Under the pieces are notes generated by a model. That model did not search any database. It was not told the origin of the DNA and was given only the letters and a program-made list of their open reading frames with translations. 64,000 nt of DNA from Streptomyces sp. HB132 (GTDB lineage Bacteria; Actinomycetota; Actinomycetes; Streptomycetales; Streptomycetaceae): assembly GCF_016909575.1 (NCBI RefSeq), contig NZ_JAFBGA010000006.1, forward strand, positions 310,001 to 374,000, written 5' to 3'. This document shows, one piece after another, positions 8,201 to 17,400 of the stretch (its first letter is position 1; the number at the start of each line of letters is the position of its first letter). The position numbers were made by a program, and so were the translations under genes.

Positions 8201-10682
8201 CCGGGCCGACCTCGAGGAACGCCCGTACGCCCAGGTCGTGCAGAGTGGTGAGGGCGGGGGCGAAACGTACGGGGCGGCGGACGTGGTCGACCCAGTGGCC
8301 GGGGGTGGAGAGCTCGCCGGGTCCGGCGAGGACGCCGGTGAGGGTGGAGACGACCGGGATGCGGGGCTCCTGGTAGTCGCACCGCGCGGCGGCCTCGGCG
8401 AAGGCTTCCAGCATCGGGTCCATCAGCGGCGAGTGGAAAGCGTGGGAGACCGAGAGCCGCTTACCGCCCTCGAAGCGGGCGGCGAGTGCGTCGACGGCCG
8501 CCTCGGTTCCTGACACCACCACGGATCGGGGGCCGTTGACGGCGGCGAGGCCGACCAGCTCGTCGAGGTGGGGCGCGACTTCCTCCTCGGTCGCCCGCAG
8601 CGCGGCCATGGCGCCACCGGCCGGGAGCGCCGCCATCAGGCGGCCACGGGCGAGGACGAGGGAGACCGCGTCCGGCAGGGAGAGCACTCCGGCGACGTGG
8701 GCGGCGGCGAGTTCGCCGACGGAGTGACCGGCCAGGTAGTCCGGCACCGCGCCCCACGACTCCAGCAGCCGGTACATGGCCACCTCGAGGGCGAAGATCG
8801 CGATCTGTGCGTAGTCCGTACGGGTCAGCAGCGCGGGATCGCCGTCGATCACCTCGCCGAGCGGGTGCTCCAGATGGGGGTCGGCGAGGGCGCACACCGC
8901 GTCGAACGTCTCGGCGTAGACGGGGTGCGCGCGGTGCAGTTCGCGGCCCATGCCGGGGCGCTGGGCACCCTGCCCGGTGAACAGGAAAGCCGTCCTGCCG
9001 CCGACCGGGGTGAGCGGGTTGGCGGCCGCCAGGGCGTCCAGCAGTGCGCCGGCGTCGCTGCCGACGGCGACGGCTCGGTACTCGAAGTGGGTGCGGGTGG
9101 TGGCGAGCGAGAGGGCTACGTCCGCCGGAGCGACGTCGTCGCGTCCGGTGAGGTGCTCGCGCAGGCGGTCGATCTGGCCGGCGAGGGCCTCGGGGCTGCG
9201 GCCGGTGACGATCCAGGGCACGGGGGTGGCCGCACGGGGTCCTGCCATCGTGGCGGCCGGTGTCGCCGCCGCGTCGGGGGCGGCCGCTTCCTCTTCGAGG
9301 GGGGCCTGCTCCAGCACCACGTGGGCGTTGGTGCCGCTGATGCCGAAGGAGGAGACGGCCGCACGGCGCGGTCCGCCGGTGTCGGGCCAGGGGCTCCGTT
9401 CCAGGGCGAGTTCGACGGCTCCCGCGTCCCAGTCGACCTGGTCCGTGGGGGCGTCGACGTGGAGGGTGGGCGGCACCTCACCGTGGCGCATGGCCATGAC
9501 CATCTTGACGACCCCGGCGACGCCCGCGGCGGCCTGGGTGTGGCCGAGGTTGGACTTGACGGAGCCGAGCAGCAGCGGTCTGTCGGCGGGGTGTTCCCGG
9601 CCGTAGGTGGCCAGCAGCGCCTGTGCTTCGATCGGGTCGCCGAGCGAGGTCCCGGTGCCGTGCGCCTCCACCACGTCGACGTCGGCGGCGGTGAGGCCCG
9701 CGCCGGCCAGCGCCTGGCGGATGACCCGTTGCTGGGAGGGGCCGTTGGGCGCGGTCAGCCGGCTGCTGGCGCCGTCGGAGTTGACGGCGCTGCCACGCAC
9801 CACGGCGAGCACGGGGTGGCCGTTGCGCCGTGCGTCGGCCAGGCGTTCCACGAGCAGCATGCCGGCACCCTCGCCCCAGCCGGTGCCGTCCGCGGCGGTG
9901 GAGAAGGCCTTGCATCGGCCGTCGGCGGCGAGACCGCGCTGCCTGCTGAAGTCGACGAACGTCTCCGGGGTGGACATCACGGTGACCCCGCCCGCCAGCG
10001 CGAGGGAGCACTCGCCTGCCTGCAGCGCGCGCACCGCCCAGTGCAGGGCGACCAGCGAGGAGGAGCAGGCGGTGTCGACGGTGACGACCGGGCCCTCCAG
10101 GCCGAAGGTGTAGGCGATGCGCCCGGAGGCGATGCTCGCGGCGCTGCCGTTGGCGAGGTAGCCGTCGAGGTCGTCGGGGACGGTGTCGAGCCGGGTGGCG
10201 TAGTCGTTGTACATCACGCCGGCGAACACGCCTGTGCGGCTGCCGCGCAGGGAGGCCGGGACGATGCCGGCCCGCTCGAACGCCTCGAACGAGGTCTCCA
10301 GCAGCAGGCGTTGCTGCGGGTCCATGGCAAGGGCCTCACGGGGGCTGATGCCGAAGAAGTCGTAGTCGAAGTCGGGGGCGTCGTACAGGAAGCCGCCGGT
10401 GCGTGCGTAGGTCGTACCGGGCCGGTCCGGGTCGGGGTCGTACAGGGCGTCCACGTCCCAGCCGCGGTCGCCGGGGAAGTCCGACACGGCGTCGGTTCCC
10501 GTCGCCACCAGGTTCCACAGGTCCTCGGGCGAGGTGACACCGCCCGGGTAACGGCAGCCGATGCCGACGATGGCCACCGGGCCGTGTGCGCGTTGTTCGT
10601 TCTCGCGCAGCCGGCGTCGTGCCTCCCGCAGATCCGCGGTCGTCCGCCTGAGGTAGTCGAGCAGCTGCTCTTCGTTGTTCAC
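5250..10682 (-). CDS. Type I PKS, one module: KS-AT(malonyl)-DH-KR-ACP
   Basis: A single 1810-residue module adding a malonyl unit and processing it to a double bond. Order: docking coiled coil (1-35), KS (Cys near 205 in DTACSSSL), AT (Ser near 653 in GHSVGE; HAFH, malonyl-type), DH (HAVHGTVLLP with His near 953 and a DAALH second motif), KR (GGTGGLG; Tyr near 1518; VDN at the LDD position, B-type-like), ACP (Ser near 1687 in GFDSL). All catalytic motifs look intact. Translation starts at GTG 10682. A four-codon reading frame (ATG at 10693) ends in a TGA overlapping this GTG, and there is no strong ribosome site. The gene heads a transcription unit that reads into the next PKS gene and has the cluster's TAGGGG-repeat promoter about 95-140 bp upstream. 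Confidence 0.95.
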   Translation of the reverse strand: MNNEEQLLDYLRRTTADLREARRRLRENEQRAHGPVAIVGIGCRYPGGVTSPEDLWNLVATGTDAVSDFPGDRGWDVDALYDPDPDRPGTTYARTGGFLYDAPDFDYDFFGISPREALAMDPQQRLLLETSFEAFERAGIVPASLRGSRTGVFAGVMYNDYATRLDTVPDDLDGYLANGSAASIASGRIAYTFGLEGPVVTVDTACSSSLVALHWAVRALQAGECSLALAGGVTVMSTPETFVDFSRQRGLAADGRCKAFSTAADGTGWGEGAGMLLVERLADARRNGHPVLAVVRGSAVNSDGASSRLTAPNGPSQQRVIRQALAGAGLTAADVDVVEAHGTGTSLGDPIEAQALLATYGREHPADRPLLLGSVKSNLGHTQAAAGVAGVVKMVMAMRHGEVPPTLHVDAPTDQVDWDAGAVELALERSPWPDTGGPRRAAVSSFGISGTNAHVVLEQAPLEEEAAAPDAAATPAATMAGPRAATPVPWIVTGRSPEALAGQIDRLREHLTGRDDVAPADVALSLATTRTHFEYRAVAVGSDAGALLDALAAANPLTPVGGRTAFLFTGQGAQRPGMGRELHRAHPVYAETFDAVCALADPHLEHPLGEVIDGDPALLTRTDYAQIAIFALEVAMYRLLESWGAVPDYLAGHSVGELAAAHVAGVLSLPDAVSLVLARGRLMAALPAGGAMAALRATEEEVAPHLDELVGLAAVNGPRSVVVSGTEAAVDALAARFEGGKRLSVSHAFHSPLMDPMLEAFAEAAARCDYQEPRIPVVSTLTGVLAGPGELSTPGHWVDHVRRPVRFAPALTTLHDLGVRAFLEVGPDAALTALAAECLPPDSVCVPVMRRDGDETHDFVSSVARLHAAGGPVDWEAFHAPHHARRTDLPTYAFRRTRLWLEAAAGGTGDADGLGQQSTGHPLLTAATELPDTQGAVLTGRLSLSSHPWLGDHAVHGTVLLPGTAFVEMALRAAAQTGCDNVGELTLHAPLTLPEQGSVAVQVAVDAERDGRRELTVWSRRTDTPDTPWTRNAGGVLTTAPPDGEPHADPAAWPPAGAEPVDLEGLYTRLARTGYGYGEVFQGLRAMWRRGDELYAEAALPDGARTTAGAFGLHPALLDAALHVNLLDLTGGQAVLPFAWSGVTLHRAGTDRLRLRLSPAGNDAVRLDLADGDGAPVATVRGLVARPVTAEQLSADADDPLYRVDLVPAPGAARPDLSDLAVCGADAGLDAPRYRDLAALADAGDVPGTVVLAVAADPETGVGLPERTRDLVGTTLDTLRLWLDDEHFTGRRLAVLLRGDHLAHAPLFGLVRAAAAENPGRFLLIGTDGSAAADTALATALASGEPETAVRDGEVRVPRLARAKPGGPHVWDPDGTVLVTGGTGGLGALIARHLVTEHGVRRLLLVGRRGADAPGATDLRDELATLGAEVTLARCDVADRADLAALLGRHPVRAVVHAAGVVDNGVLATLDADRVERVLRPKVDAAWHLHDLTRESDLSAFVLLSSTAGLLVGGGQANYAAANTFLDGLAAHRRSLGLPAVSLAYGLWASGGGMSAGIEAADLERLRRLGLPPLAPAQGLRMFDAALGAEDALVVPVRLDGAAVRARPDGVPALLRGLVRPAAREAGAGNAEGISSASWRERLAGLPDTERDRALLDLVRTHVAGVLGHPSPQSVDPGRAFQEMGFDSLAAVELRNLLAGATGLTLPATLVFDQPSPRTLAAHLKTELVPGPADLARTALADVDRLEAVLLGLPDEDGSHTRVTARLEALLRGWQDARGGGDAAPPPAQDFGEASDAELFATIDNELGAL

Positions 10683-10774
10683 CAGCGCGCCATCCGATCG
10701 GGATCGAAAGTGGGCCTCGGTCCTGCGGACTGTCTCCGGACGGGATCCCGGTCCGCTTCCCCCTCCGTTGACGG

Positions 10775-10820
10775 AGGCTAGGTAGGGGGCGGCGGCGCTT
10801 GATACCCCTACGGCCCCCAG
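10775..10820 (-). promoter_or_regulatory. Cluster-type promoter/operator of the one-module PKS gene
   Basis: Read on the minus strand this is CTGGGG-N4-TAGGGG (10820-10805), then exactly 24 bp, then TAGCCT (10780-10775) as a -10 box. The same layout occurs at four other promoters in the cluster. A third inverted TAGGGG lies at 10783-10788 inside the spacer. The hexamers sit where the -35 would be, as expected for an activator site. The LAL regulator encoded divergently next door is the natural candidate protein; that is inference. Confidence 0.7.
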
Positions 10821-11005
10821 GGGGCCCGGGACGGCTCGGAGGCGGGCGTACGGTGTGCCCGAACGGGCAGCGCTGAACGGAAACGTGCCCGGGTCGCGTG
10901 TTCAGCGGCCCGCTTCCTTTCTTTACTTCCCGGTAAATCAACTGACCGTGAAAAGTCGCCTCGGACCGGCATCCTGAGCGAGAAGTAACTTCCGGAAGGG
11001 CCTGG

Positions 11006-11032
11006 TTGACAACGTTGACAACGCCCTATAAC
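11006..11032 (+). promoter_or_regulatory. Candidate promoter of the LAL regulator gene
   Basis: Two direct copies of TTGACAACG stand back to back from 11006, and TATAAC follows at 11027-11032. The first TTGACA is 15 bp from TATAAC, slightly short but plausible for the main vegetative sigma factor. The duplicated nonamer could also be an operator. It would leave a leader of about 280 nt before the TTG start at 11320. This AT-richer stretch lacks the TAGGGG pair found at the other cluster promoters. Confidence 0.4.
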
Positions 11033-11147
11033 CTCGCTGTTTGTTTGATCGAGTAGCTATTTTTCTTCCCTCCGGAAAGACTTGCCGAACCGATCGAATC
11101 GCGCCGCAAATGACTGGCATTAATTTTCACTGTGCTTATACCAAGGG

Positions 11148-11163
11148 CAGCCCCAGGGGGCTG
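11148..11163. promoter_or_regulatory. 16-bp palindrome in the LAL leader
   Basis: CAGCCCC-AG-GGGGCTG is a perfect inverted repeat with 7-bp arms and a 2-bp centre, between the candidate LAL promoter and its start codon. It could be a binding site for a dimeric regulator (autoregulation or an outside repressor) or a small RNA hairpin. No protein can be assigned from sequence alone. Confidence 0.35.
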
Positions 11164-11319
11164 GACCACCACATCGCGAGTTGTCTCCTCAGTACTGCGG
11201 TGACAGCCCTCGAACAGGAAAAATGCAGGTGAGACGGGGACTCGGACCGATCCCGTGCAACAGCATTCACCCCAGGCGGGCGCGAATCCACGAGCGTTAC
11301 TGGACACAGGGGGAACACC

Positions 11320-14127
11320 TTGCGCCTTTTCGACCGCTCCGAAGAATTACACATACTTAACGAAGCGTTTACCGAAAGTACTCGAAGATCCGGACGGTTC
11401 GTGATAGTCACGGGTGGCCCCGGTTCCGGGAAGACTCAGCTTCTGCACGAATTCCTGGCCACTCCGGGCCGATCGGGCGCACGCATACTCCAGGGCACGG
11501 CACACCCGGCCGAGCGCGACCGACCGATGAGTCTGTTGCGGCAATTGCTGCGCAACGGTGAGGTGCGGCCCGTTCTGCCTGACCGGGTGCAGCCCGTTCC
11601 GGCGGACCCCGCTCGACCGGTGGGCAGAGGCACGCAGACCCTCCCCCGGAGTTTCAAGCGCCGGGTAGACATGGAGTTCGGGAATCCGGATCCGGGGACG
11701 GCAGAGACACTTCTGCGGCTCGCGGACGGCGAACGCCCGCTGGTGGTGGCCGTGGACGACGCCCACCTCATGGACGAGGCCTCGCTGGGCGTCATCGTCC
11801 ACCTGCTCGACAGAAGCCGCTTCCGGCCCGTCCTCGTGGTGTGCACCACATCCGGTCATCCCGGCACGGGCCACTCGGCCTCCCACGCGGAGCTGATCCG
11901 CCGACCGCACCACCGGGCCCGTCTCGGTCCCCTGTCGGAGCGGGGCGTCGGCGAACTGATCGCCGCCCAGTCGACAGCCGCACGGCCGGCCGGGGCGGGC
12001 CGCACCTTCCACCGGGCCACGGCCGGCAACCCCTTGCTGGTGCACGCCCTGCTGGACGACAGCACCCGCTTCGGCCGCGATATGGAACGTCCCATCGCCG
12101 GCACCGCCTACCGCCAGGCGGTGCTTTCGCTCGTGCACCGCGGCGAGCCACGCCACGTACGGGTGATCCGGGCGCTCGCCGCCCTCGGCGCACCGCCTTC
12201 CCTCGGCATGCTGGGTGAGCTGGCCGACACAAGTCCCGCCGGTCTCCAGGAGGCCGTCGAGGCCCTCAACTCCGTGGGACTGCTCGACGGTCACGCCTTC
12301 CGGCAACCGACCGCGGCGATCGCGGTGCTCGAGGACATGGACGCCGCCGCGCGTGCCGAGCTGCACGAACGCATCGCCGACCTGCTGTACCGCTGCGGCG
12401 CGCCGGCAGGCGACATGGCCCGGCACCTGCGCGCCGCCGACCGGGTGCTGCGACCGTGGGCGCCGGGCGTGCTGCGCGCCGCCGCCGAGCAGGCCCTGGC
12501 CGCGGACGACGTGGAGTTGTGCAGCAGTTACCTGAACCTGCTGCTGCGCGACTGCACCGACCCGCAGGAGCGCAACGCCCTGTCGGCCGCCCTCGCCCGG
12601 GCGGAGTGGCGTGTCAACCCCGCGGCCGCGGGCGCCCACCTGGAGCCGCTGCGCCGGCCCGCCCTGGACGGCGAGCTGAGCATGCGTGACACCGCGACCG
12701 TCCTGCGGCACATGCTGTGGCAGGGCGACACCGAACTGGCCGCCGAGACCGTGGCCACGCTGGTGCCCGCGCGCTCCCCCGGTGACGCGCAGATCCTCCT
12801 CGAGGTCGAGTTCGTACGGCAGTGGTTCTACGGCGTCGCGCTGCCCGCCAGGAGCCCGCAGGGCGCCGGTACCGACCCGCGCCGGCCGGCTCCCGCCGAC
12901 CGCAACGGGGGACTCGCCGCGCAGGTGGCGGTCCTGGTCGGCGGCGTCGCCACGGACGACTCCGCCGCAGCCGTGGCGCAGGCCCTGCAGGGCCGCAAAC
13001 TCGACCACCTCAACCTGGAGCTGGTGGCGATGGCGCTCCTCGCCATCGCCCATGCCGACCGCCCCGCGGTCGCCGCCGAAGCCTGCGACGCGCTGCTGGA
13101 GTCCGCGGTCGAGCGCCGGGCGACGACGTGGCAGGCGCTGCTCGGCAGCGTACGGGCGGAGATCGCGCTGCTGCGCGGAGACATGACGACAGCCGCCGAG
13201 GGGGCCGACAGGGCGCTGAGCAGCTTGCACGACAGAAGCTGGGGGGTCCTCGCCGGGCTCCCGCTGTCGACCGCGATCTTCGCCCACACGGCAATGGGCG
13301 CCTACGCCGAGGCCGAGCGGGTGCTCAAACGGGACGTCCCGGAGCCGATGTTCGGCACCGTCTTCGGCATCCAGTACCTCCGGGCCCGGGGACACCACTA
13401 CCTCGTCACCGACCGGCCGTTCGCCGCGCTGAACGACTTCGAGACGTGCAGCAGCCTGATGCGGCAGGGAAACTCCAGCCTGCAGAAGGGCATCCCCTGG
13501 CGGTCCGACCTGGCCCTGGCCAATCTGCGGATCGGCAAGGCCCGCACCGCCCGGGAGTGCGCCGAGGAGCAGCTGGGGCTGCCCGGCGGTCACAGTTCCC
13601 GCGCGCGGGCGATGGCGTTACGGATGCTGGCCGCCACCAGCAAGGCGCATCGACGGGCCTCACTGCTGCGTGAGGCGATCGATCTGCTCAAGCTTTGCGG
13701 CGACCAGCACACCCTTGCTCAGGCCTACGGCGACCTGTCCGCGGCTCACTACGAACTGGGCGAGTACGCCCGCGCCCGGCTGGTCGCCCGGCAAGCGGCC
13801 CGTGAGGCGGAGGCGTGCAGCGTCGACTCACCGGTCGACGCACATCTGCTGGAGGATCCCGGCCAGTCCGAGGGGTCCGAGGCGGAGGGCTCGTCCTTCC
13901 TGAGCGACGCGGAGTGCCGGGTCGCGGGCCTGGCCGCGCTGGGGTACACCAACCGCGAGATCAGTGGCCGGCTGCACGTCACGATCAGCACGGTGGAACA
14001 GCACCTCACCAGGGTCTACCGCAAGTTGCACGTGGCCAGCCGGTCCGAACTGCCGCCGAAGATGCTTGAGCACCGCATCCCGAAGCTGTCCGACCGCTGG
14101 GCCACCACCCACTCCTCGGCGGGCTGA
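11320..14127 (+). CDS. LuxR-family LAL transcriptional activator
   Basis: A 935-residue regulator of the LAL class (large ATP-binding LuxR). A P-loop GGPGSGKT lies at residues 32-39, a Walker B stretch (LVVAVDDAH) near 145, a long helical middle region, and a C-terminal LuxR helix-turn-helix at about 861-915 (LSDAECRVAGLAALGYTNRE...STVEQHL). LAL proteins commonly act as pathway-specific activators in macrolide and polyene clusters. The start is TTG at 11320, preceded by a good ribosome site (AGGGGGA, 7 nt away). It carries TTA leucine codons at codon 10 (11347) and codon 767 (13618), so translation should depend on the bldA tRNA. The first 30 codons are AT-richer than the rest. It lies alone on the plus strand between two PKS units and likely binds the TAGGGG repeats of the cluster. 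Confidence 0.92.
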   Translation: MRLFDRSEELHILNEAFTESTRRSGRFVIVTGGPGSGKTQLLHEFLATPGRSGARILQGTAHPAERDRPMSLLRQLLRNGEVRPVLPDRVQPVPADPARPVGRGTQTLPRSFKRRVDMEFGNPDPGTAETLLRLADGERPLVVAVDDAHLMDEASLGVIVHLLDRSRFRPVLVVCTTSGHPGTGHSASHAELIRRPHHRARLGPLSERGVGELIAAQSTAARPAGAGRTFHRATAGNPLLVHALLDDSTRFGRDMERPIAGTAYRQAVLSLVHRGEPRHVRVIRALAALGAPPSLGMLGELADTSPAGLQEAVEALNSVGLLDGHAFRQPTAAIAVLEDMDAAARAELHERIADLLYRCGAPAGDMARHLRAADRVLRPWAPGVLRAAAEQALAADDVELCSSYLNLLLRDCTDPQERNALSAALARAEWRVNPAAAGAHLEPLRRPALDGELSMRDTATVLRHMLWQGDTELAAETVATLVPARSPGDAQILLEVEFVRQWFYGVALPARSPQGAGTDPRRPAPADRNGGLAAQVAVLVGGVATDDSAAAVAQALQGRKLDHLNLELVAMALLAIAHADRPAVAAEACDALLESAVERRATTWQALLGSVRAEIALLRGDMTTAAEGADRALSSLHDRSWGVLAGLPLSTAIFAHTAMGAYAEAERVLKRDVPEPMFGTVFGIQYLRARGHHYLVTDRPFAALNDFETCSSLMRQGNSSLQKGIPWRSDLALANLRIGKARTARECAEEQLGLPGGHSSRARAMALRMLAATSKAHRRASLLREAIDLLKLCGDQHTLAQAYGDLSAAHYELGEYARARLVARQAAREAEACSVDSPVDAHLLEDPGQSEGSEAEGSSFLSDAECRVAGLAALGYTNREISGRLHVTISTVEQHLTRVYRKLHVASRSELPPKMLEHRIPKLSDRWATTHSSAG

Positions 14128-14221
14128 CCTCCGCCGGTCTCCGGTCCCGCCGGATTCCTCTGCGGACGGGACCCGGTATCCCCCGTCGAGGCGGGGCCCG
14201 GCATCCCCTCCCGCACGGCAC

Positions 14222-14263
14222 GGCCCCCTTCACGAGTCCCCACGGGCTCAGGAGGGGGCCTTT
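14222..14263 (+). terminator. Probable terminator of the LAL gene
   Basis: GGCCCCCTTC (14222-14231) pairs with GGAGGGGGCC (14251-14260), with one G-U pair. Further partial pairing lies inside the loop, and TTT follows at 14261-14263. It sits 95 bp past the regulator stop, between convergent genes. Confidence 0.65.
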
Positions 14264-14288
14264 CTGCCGACCGGGCCACACCCGGACA

Positions 14289-14335
14289 GGGACGGGGCGG
14301 GGACGGGGACACGGCGACGGGGGGCGGGGGCGGGG
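14289..14335 (+). other. G-run-rich tract between convergent genes
   Basis: Seven runs of three or more G lie within 47 nt on the plus strand (14289, 14294, 14299, 14305, 14319, 14326, 14332). They sit between the LAL terminator and the end of the two-module PKS gene. The tract could form a G-quadruplex in single-stranded DNA or plus-strand RNA. No gene is seen in 14128-14451. Confidence 0.5.
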
Positions 14336-14451
14336 ACATCGGCACCGGCACCGTCATGTGCCGGTGGCGGCCCCCGCCCCCAGGGCCCGCGCGTCTCGCC
14401 GCCGCCAGGCCGCGCCGCGCGGGCCGCCCACCCCTCCGGGCGCCGGACGGT

Positions 14452-17400
14452 TCAGCCGAAGCTGCCGAGTTCACCGTCGAGGATGCCGAAAAGCTCGTCG
14501 GCCGTGGCCGCTTCCAGTCCCTTCTCCTCGACTTCGTCGGCGCTTCCGGACGCCGGCTGCGCCGAGCCGTCCCAGCGGGCGGTGAGGGCCCTGAGCCGCG
14601 CGGCCACCCGGGCGCGGCGCTCGTCGTCGAGCCCGTCGGAGCCGAGCACGGCACCCAGCAGCGTCTCCAGGCGTACCACCTCGGCCTCGACGTCGACGAG
14701 TTCCTCGTCTGCCCCGCCCAGTTCCTCGAAGAGGTGCTGGGCGAGGGCTTCGGAGGTCGGGTAGTCGAAGGTGAGCGTGCTGGACAGCCGCAGCCCGGTC
14801 TCGGCGCCGAGACGGTTGCGCAGCTCCAGCGCGGCGAGCGAGTCCACGCCGAGGTCACCCAGGGGGCGTTCGGGGTCGACGGCGCCGCCGGAACCGTGTC
14901 CGAGGACGTCGGCCACATGGCCGCACACCGTGTCGACCAGCAGGCGCCTGCCGTCCGCGGCACCGAGCGCGGCCAGCCTCCGTACCAACGGCTCCGCCGC
15001 CTCCGGGGCGGCCTCCACCGCCCGGACGGCCCGGCGGGCCGGCGCCGACGCCGGTTCCAGGGCTCGGACCAGGGCCGGGGCGTCCTCGGTGACCTGGACG
15101 CGGATCGGCAGCAGCAGCGGACCGTCGGTGGTCAGGGCCCGGTCGAACAGGGACAGCGCCCGGTCGGCGGGCAGCGGCAGGATGCCGTCGCGGGCCAGCC
15201 TGCGCATCTCGGCCTCGCCGAGTCCGGCCGCCATGCCGTCACCCGTGTCCCACAGTCCCCAGCCCAGTGACAGGGCGGGCAGTCCCTCCGCCCGCCGCTG
15301 GGCGGCGAGGGCGTCGAGGAAGGCGTTGCCGGCCGCGTAGTTGGCCTGTCCCGCCGCTCCCAGGGTGCCGGCGGCGGACGAGAAGAGGACGAAGGCGGCC
15401 AGGTCCAGGCCGCGGGTGAGTTCGTGCAGGTGCCAGGCGGCGTCGGTCTTGGGCCGCATCACCGTCTCCGTGCGCGCGGCGGTGAGGTCGGTGAGCAGAC
15501 CGTCGTCCAGGACGCCGGCGGCGTGCACGACGGCGGTGAGCGGATGGGCTTCGGGAACGGACGCCAGCAGTTCGGCCAGCGCGGCGCGGTCGGTGGTGTC
15601 GCAGGCGGCGACGGTGATCCGCGCGCCGGGGGCGACGGGCTCCTCCCACCCTTCCGCGTCCGGTGTCCGGCCGGCGCGGCCGACCAGCAGCAGGTGCCGG
15701 ACGCCGTGGTGCTCGGCCAGGTGCCGGGCGATCAGGCGGCCGAGGCTGCCGGTTCCGCCGGTGATGAGAACGGTGCCCTCAGGGTTCAGCGGAGCAGCCG
15801 GCGCGGTCCGGGACTCGTCGGTCCGGGCCAGCTCCGGCGTGTACACCGTGCCCTCGCGCAGGGCGAGTTCGGGCGCCCCGGTCGCGATTGCGGCCGACAG
15901 GACCGCTGCCGACGCGTCGTCGCCGTCGGTGTCGGCCAGCACGAACCGGCCGGGGTGCTCGACTGCGGCGGACCTCACCATGCCCCAGATGACGGCCTGC
16001 GCCGGGTCCGGCACCCCGTCGGCGGCGACGGCGACCGCGGAACGGGTGACGACGACCAGGGGGGTGCCGTCCGCCGGTTCGGCCAGGTGTTCCTGGAGCG
16101 CGGCGAGGGTCCGCACAGCGGTCCCGCGGGCCCGGGCCGGCAGGTCGCCGTCCGCGGCGTCGTCCAGGGGCACGGTCAGGACTCGGGGCTCGGCCGCCGC
16201 CCCGACGGTGGTCACGTCCGCCGGTGTCCAACGCAGGGCGAACAGGTCGCCGGAGACGGGCGCGGCGGCGTTCAGCTGCTCGGCCGTCACCTGGCGGATG
16301 CGCAGTGACGCCGCTTCGGCGACCGGTGCGCCCGAGGCGTCGTACAGGCCCAGGGTCATGTGGTCGGTGCCGTGCGGGGTGAGCCGCAGCCGCAGGGCCG
16401 TGGCGCCGGTGGCGTGGAGGGTGACCCCCTCCCAGGCGAAGGGCAGGGTCATGACTGTCGGGTCCTGGCCGTCCAGCAGGTCGATGGCGTGCAGCGCCGA
16501 GTCGAGGAGCGCCGGGTGCAGTCCGAAGCCGTCGGCCGCGTCGGCGTCGGGGAGGGCGAGTTCGGCGCAGACCTCGTCGCCGAGCCGCCAGGCGGCGCGC
16601 AGGCAGCGGAACAACGGGCCGTAGCCGTACCCCTGCTCGGCGAGGTGGTCGTACAGGCCGCCAACCTCGACGGGGACGGCGCCCTCGGGAGGCCAGACGT
16701 CGACGGGGGCCGGTTCGTGCGCGGTCCGTGGGGCGAGGACGCCGGTGGCGTGCCGGGTCCAGTCGCCGCCGGTGCCCTCGGGCCGGGCGTGCACGGCCAG
16801 TTGCCTGCGCCCCTCGGCGTCGGGGGCCGCGGCGGTCACCTGGAGGTGCACGCCACCGTGCCGGGGAAGGACCAGCGGCCGTTCCAGGGTGATCTCCTCC
16901 ACGTGCGGGCAGCCGGCGCGGTCGCCGGCCTGGAGGGCGAGTTCCACGAAGGCGCTGCCGGGCACCAGGACGACTCCCGCGACGGCGTGGTCGGCCAGCC
17001 AGGGGTGGGTCGCCAGGGAGAGGCGGCCGGTCAGCGCGACGGTGTCGGCGGCGGCCAGGGTGAGGGCGGCGCCGAGCATCGGGTGCCCGGCGGGCGCCTG
17101 GCCGAGCCCGCCGGCGTCGGTGGCCGCCCCGGGCCCGTCGTCCAGCCAGAGCCGCTGCCGCTGGAAGGCGTACGTCGGCAGGTCGACGCGCCGGACGTCG
17201 GTGCCCGCGTGCACCCGCTGCCAGTCGACGGTCAGCCCGCGGACGTGTGCGGTGGCGACGAGCGCGGCGAGCGTCACCTCCTCGACCCGCTCGCGGCGCA
17301 GGGCCGGTACGAACGCCGATCGCTCCGGGTCGGCGAGGGCGTGCGGGCCCATGGCCGACAGGACGGCGTCGGGGCCGAGTTCGAGGAAGGTACGGACGCC

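Noticed and set aside
11041..11232. Small plus-strand frame in the LAL leader (63 codons)
   Set aside because: Starts at TTG without a ribosome site, shows no family resemblance, and overlaps probable regulatory DNA.
11347..13593. 748-codon minus-strand frame opposite the regulator
   Set aside because: Mirror of the LAL gene with no recognisable motif. The plus strand has Walker and LuxR motifs.
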